Shown here: positions 4,965 to 7,653 of the stretch, piece by piece | Numbering within the stretch: the first letter of the stretch is position 1 | How the letters are laid out: each line of letters starts with the position of its first letter | Assembly: GCA_041666155.1 (NCBI GenBank) | Contig: JBAYHM010000223.1 | Coordinates: 1-7,653, forward strand | From: SZUA-426 sp041666155 | Lineage (GTDB): Bacteria; Spirochaetota; Spirochaetia; Treponematales; Breznakiellaceae | DNA: 7,653 bases | Reading direction: 5' to 3' | Translations under genes and position numbers: made by a program | Notes under the pieces: generated by a model | Told to the model about the DNA's origin: nothing | Databases searched by the model: none | The model's input: only the letters and a program-made list of their open reading frames with translations

Positions 4965-5960
4965 TTATTTGCCGATACCTAAAAGCTTAGCCGTCTGGCC
5001 TACTTTCTCGTCGCCTTCTTTGAAGGCCGCCAAGCTTTGATCGAACGGGATGAACTCTATCGGGAAACGAGCCTTAGCCAGCTGCTCGGTCACCTTCGGA
5101 TCCTTGCAAACCGTTTCGAAGGCCGCATTGATTTTCTTGACCACTTCAGGCGATATGTTTTTCGGACCGAGAACGAGGAAATCCAAACCGAACACCGTTG
5201 ATTTATATCCCAGCTCGGCGCAGGAAGGAATGTCGGGAGCCGCGGAGTCTCGGTTCGGAGTTCCGGCAATCGTCGCGAGTATCCGCAATTTGCCCGCCTG
5301 AGCGTACTGGAGGCATCCAGGAGTGTTGATCAGCGCCGCGTCGATGTTGCCGCCCTGCAGCGTAACCAGCTTGTCCGCGTCGGAACCAGCTTCCACCGCC
5401 TTGAACTGCGCTCCCGAATCCTTCATGAGGAGACCGGCCATGAAATGGGTAGAACTTTTCAACTGCACACCCAACGTTACCTGACCGGGTTTCGCCTTCG
5501 CGGCGGCCACGAGATCGGCGACGGTTTTATACGGTGAATTTATTCCGACCGCGAGAGCATAGCTTCCGCCGACGCGCATCAAGGAGAGCAGGGAAAATTC
5601 GGTCACCGGGTTCTGTTCGTAGAGTCCGGTATGGTAATTGACCAACAGGCTCGTATGAAAAAACAGGATCGTCAATCCATCTTCCTTGGCCGTTCTAACC
5701 ATGTCGGCCGCGACGCTGCCGCCGCCCGAAGCCTGGTTGACGATGACGAAGCCTTTCCCCTGTGTCTTTTGCAATTCGCCGGCGATAATACGGCCGACGA
5801 TATCGGTGCCGCCACCAGCTTTCGCCGGGACGACCATCTGGACGGGACCGGTCGGCCAGTTGGCTCCCCCGGAAGCGTCTTTGGAACCGGCGGCAAAACC
5901 GGACATCGCCGATACAAGGGCCATCAGGCCGGCCGCGATAATTTTTCTGTTCATCTTCAT
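4965..5960 (-). CDS. tctC: Periplasmic solute-binding receptor of a tripartite tricarboxylate transporter (TctC/Bug family)
   Basis: The 331-residue protein begins with a signal peptide: basic MKMNRK, a hydrophobic core IIAAGLMALVSAMSGF, and likely cleavage near FAA-GSKDAS. No lipobox Cys is present, so it should be soluble in the periplasm. The mature part shows Bug family marks: WPTGPVQMVVPAKAGGGTDIVGR (35-57), IVNQASGGGSVAADMV (73-88), KEDGLTILF (92-100), NSPYKTVADLVAAAKAKPG (141-159) and VTLGVQ. Such proteins bind a carboxylate and pass it to TctA/TctB; the ligand here cannot be told from sequence. ATG at 5960 is backed by GGAG seven bases upstream; Met3 is less likely. It lies after tctA instead of leading the operon, and strong hairpins flank it on both sides. 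Confidence 0.93.
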   Translation of the reverse strand: MKMNRKIIAAGLMALVSAMSGFAAGSKDASGGANWPTGPVQMVVPAKAGGGTDIVGRIIAGELQKTQGKGFVIVNQASGGGSVAADMVRTAKEDGLTILFFHTSLLVNYHTGLYEQNPVTEFSLLSLMRVGGSYALAVGINSPYKTVADLVAAAKAKPGQVTLGVQLKSSTHFMAGLLMKDSGAQFKAVEAGSDADKLVTLQGGNIDAALINTPGCLQYAQAGKLRILATIAGTPNRDSAAPDIPSCAELGYKSTVFGLDFLVLGPKNISPEVVKKINAAFETVCKDPKVTEQLAKARFPIEFIPFDQSLAAFKEGDEKVGQTAKLLGIGK

Positions 5961-5971
5961 CGTCGTGCTCC

Positions 5972-5990
5972 TTTTAGAGAATTTCTAAAA
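5972..5990 (-). promoter_or_regulatory. Small hairpin abutting the tctC ribosome-binding site
   Basis: On the minus strand TTTTAGA (5990-5984) and TCTAAAA (5978-5972) form a 7-bp stem with a 5-base loop, directly followed by the GGAG (5971-5968) of tctC. The left arm contains most of the T run that follows the larger hairpin at 5995-6034, so folding here could influence termination and tctC translation. Confidence 0.4.
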
Positions 5991-5994
5991 ACTT

Positions 5995-6034
5995 GCGGCG
6001 GTACCGAAACGCTACGCGTTTCCGGTACCGCCGC
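5995..6034 (-). terminator. Strong hairpin with T run in the tctA-tctC gap (intrinsic terminator or attenuator)
   Basis: Positions 5995-6012 pair with 6016-6034 as an 18-bp stem with a single bulged base at 6022 and a 3-base loop. On the minus transcript it is followed by AAGTTTTTAG, with five T in a row at 5991-5987. This is the usual form of an intrinsic terminator, yet it precedes tctC in the same operon and no promoter is evident between it and tctC. Partial termination or RNA processing is the likely reading. Confidence 0.65.
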
Positions 6035-6043
6035 CGTAAACCA

Positions 6044-7537
6044 TCAACTATCGGCGGCCTTCCGCTTCGCTCGGGCATCCTTGATCAAGGGCCAGATGAC
6101 GCTAGCTACCGCTGCCGCGAGCAAAACTCCGGAAATAGGTCGAGTGAAAAAGGGGAGGACGCCCTGGTCCGTATAGGTCATTCCCTTACGTAGGTTGTTT
6201 TCCAGCATCGGTCCGAGAATAAAGCTCAAGAGGAACGGACTGTTCGGCATCTTCGCGTAATCCATGAAAATACCGAGAAGCGCGAAACCCAAAAGCTCGA
6301 TGAAATTGAACGTCGTATTCGTGCTGGCGAACGCGCCAACGAAACAAAGCACGATAAGAGCCGGATAGAGGAAATGATAGGGAATCTTCAAGATCAGCGG
6401 GAAGAAACGCATGCCGAAGAATTGCTGAAATAGAACAATCACGGCGGAGAGAATGATCGCGCCGAATAGCGTGTACACGATGGCCGGATTGTTCACGAAC
6501 AGCAGCGGCCCAGGCTGGATGCCGTGGATCATCAGTCCGCCCAAAAGAACCGCCGTGACACCGTCGCCGGGAATACCGAGCGCTACCGTAGGAATCACCG
6601 CGCCGCCGACGGCCGCATTGTTCGAGATTTCCGAAGCGAATACGCCGTCGATGCAACCCTTCCCGAATTTCTCGGGATGTTTGGAGGAATTTTTCGCCTG
6701 GGCGTAGGCGACCATGTTGGAAAGCCCCGAACCCATTCCCGGCAGAAATCCGATCCAAAGACCGATCAGGAAGGAGCGAATCAAATTACCCGTGTTGTCG
6801 ATGAAATCTTTGATCGACACGCCGAAGCCGGAGATCTTTCCCATATCGACATTGGGGAGTTCTTCCGGATCCTTTCCGTAATCCATGACGATCTGCTGCA
6901 CCGCGAAAACACCCAGCATCATCGCGATGAGGTCGAGGCCGCCCTTAATGTAGTTGATGCCGAAACTGAACCGCGGATAGCCGTCGATGGGAGAGAAGCC
7001 TACCGAACTGAAGAGAAGCCCCAGACCGGCGGCGGCAAGACCTTTGAAGATATTTTCCCGTGACAGGGCCGCCACGAGCGTGATCGCCGCGAAGCAGAGC
7101 GAAAAGTACTCCCACGGCCCCAGCTTCAACGCCAGCTCGGCGATAAGAGGACTGAGCGCCATCGCGATGAGGATGCTGAGCATCGTCCCGAGAAACGAAG
7201 CGATGATCGCGGCGCCCAGCGCCTTGACCGACTCGCCCTTCTGGGTCATTGGATACCCGTCGTAGACGGTAGCGATGGACGAAGGCGCGCCTGGAATACC
7301 GAGCAGGATCGACCCGATGCAGCCGCCCGACACGCCGCCGACCCACACGCCGACGAGCATCGCCAAACCGATGGTCGGCTGCATGCCGAAGGTAAGTGGC
7401 AACAACAGCGTGACGCCGAGCCCGCCGCTGAGCCCGGGAATCGCACCGAGCACGATGCCCAACGCGCTGCTGAAAAACATGAGAAGGAAAGTGAGCGGTT
7501 GAAACAACGCTCCGAAATTGCCGAAAAACATTTCCAT
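6044..7537 (-). CDS. tctA: Large membrane subunit of a tripartite tricarboxylate transporter (TctA family)
   Basis: The 497-residue polytopic membrane protein has roughly a dozen hydrophobic segments and the usual family length. It shows both conserved TctA halves. The first has GAIPGLSGGLGVTLLLPLTF (31-50) and then SILLGIPGAPSSIAT followed by DGYPMTQKG (93-101). The second has IGFLPGMGSG (262-271), then FGKGCIDGVFASEISNNAA (291-309), IPTVALGIPGDGVTAVLLGG (315-334) and IQPGPLLF (340-347). These PG loops form the transport site in the family. With TctB and TctC it should import a carboxylate using a Na+ or H+ gradient. The start at 7537 is supported by GAGG in the TGAGGTAAAG just upstream, which also contains the tctB stop. 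Only 11 bases separate tctB and tctA. Confidence 0.95.
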   Translation of the reverse strand: MEMFFGNFGALFQPLTFLLMFFSSALGIVLGAIPGLSGGLGVTLLLPLTFGMQPTIGLAMLVGVWVGGVSGGCIGSILLGIPGAPSSIATVYDGYPMTQKGESVKALGAAIIASFLGTMLSILIAMALSPLIAELALKLGPWEYFSLCFAAITLVAALSRENIFKGLAAAGLGLLFSSVGFSPIDGYPRFSFGINYIKGGLDLIAMMLGVFAVQQIVMDYGKDPEELPNVDMGKISGFGVSIKDFIDNTGNLIRSFLIGLWIGFLPGMGSGLSNMVAYAQAKNSSKHPEKFGKGCIDGVFASEISNNAAVGGAVIPTVALGIPGDGVTAVLLGGLMIHGIQPGPLLFVNNPAIVYTLFGAIILSAVIVLFQQFFGMRFFPLILKIPYHFLYPALIVLCFVGAFASTNTTFNFIELLGFALLGIFMDYAKMPNSPFLLSFILGPMLENNLRKGMTYTDQGVLPFFTRPISGVLLAAAVASVIWPLIKDARAKRKAADS

Positions 7538-7548
7538 GCTACTTTACC

Positions 7549-7653
7549 TCAAAAAAGAATGCCGGCGGGCAACAGTGTATTCAGCCCTTTTTCAAAGACC
7601 GCCCATACGATGACGACAGTTAGAATCGAGTAGCCGATGCTGTAGGCCATAGA
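7549..7653 (-). CDS. tctB: Small membrane subunit of the tripartite tricarboxylate transporter (TctB family), C-terminal fragment
   Basis: The last 34 codons of a minus-strand gene enter at the right edge. They encode a hydrophobic helix (AYSIGYSILTVVIVWAVF) followed by EKGLNTLLPAGILF and a TGA stop at 7551-7549. A final transmembrane helix followed by an L-x-LP-x-G ending is the common C-terminus of TctB proteins, and the position directly before tctA supports the call. The TGA overlaps the tctA ribosome-binding site, so translation is probably coupled. The 5' part and the operon promoter lie outside the window. Confidence 0.82.
   Translation of the reverse strand, partial: SMAYSIGYSILTVVIVWAVFEKGLNTLLPAGILF

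Noticed and set aside
6524..7063. 179-codon plus-strand open frame opposite tctA
   Set aside because: It is antisense to a well-conserved membrane protein and shows no domain of its own.

Overview
The window shows a GC-rich bacterial backbone (about 60-70% G+C in lines sampled by eye from the trp genes) interrupted by a strongly AT-rich toxin-antitoxin island (about 27% G+C in two sampled 60-base lines). The host is probably a Gram-negative bacterium, because it carries a tripartite tricarboxylate transporter (TTT), a system that depends on a periplasmic binding protein. The receptor's leader, ending ...FAAGSKDAS, resembles binding proteins of anaerobic spirochaetes. That is an impression only, and the taxon cannot be fixed from this window.

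Layout: (1) Positions 1-2873, minus strand, hold the start of a tryptophan operon. trpE overlaps by 4 bases a fused trpG-trpD gene that runs off the left edge. A sigma70-type promoter with a perfect -35 box lies just upstream of trpE. (2) Positions 2874-4002 form a mosaic region. In it a plus-strand YefM-YoeB toxin-antitoxin pair, with its own promoter and palindromic operator, sits between two copies of a 19-bp direct repeat. The second copy is the right end of a structured element at 3754-3880 that looks like an integron attC site. The pair may therefore be a mobile gene cassette of about 754 bp, although no integrase is in the window. (3) Positions 4003-7653, minus strand, hold a transport operon in transcription order tctB (3' end only), tctA, tctC, then a cytoplasmic metallo-beta-lactamase-fold hydrolase.

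How the genes work together: TrpE and TrpGD catalyse the first two steps from chorismate towards tryptophan. YoeB is a ribosome-dependent mRNA interferase neutralised by YefM, which also represses the pair. TctC captures a carboxylate in the periplasm and delivers it to the TctA/TctB membrane complex for Na+- or H+-driven uptake. The hydrolase encoded last may act on the imported compound or a precursor of it (inference). Strong hairpins lie in both gaps around tctC (18 bp with one bulge, and 14 bp perfect), suggesting that tctC is expressed at a different level from its neighbours.

The most novel feature is the attC-like site and repeat pair around yefM-yoeB. The tctBAC-hydrolase grouping is second. 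I saw no rRNA, tRNA, CRISPR array, transposase or integrase.
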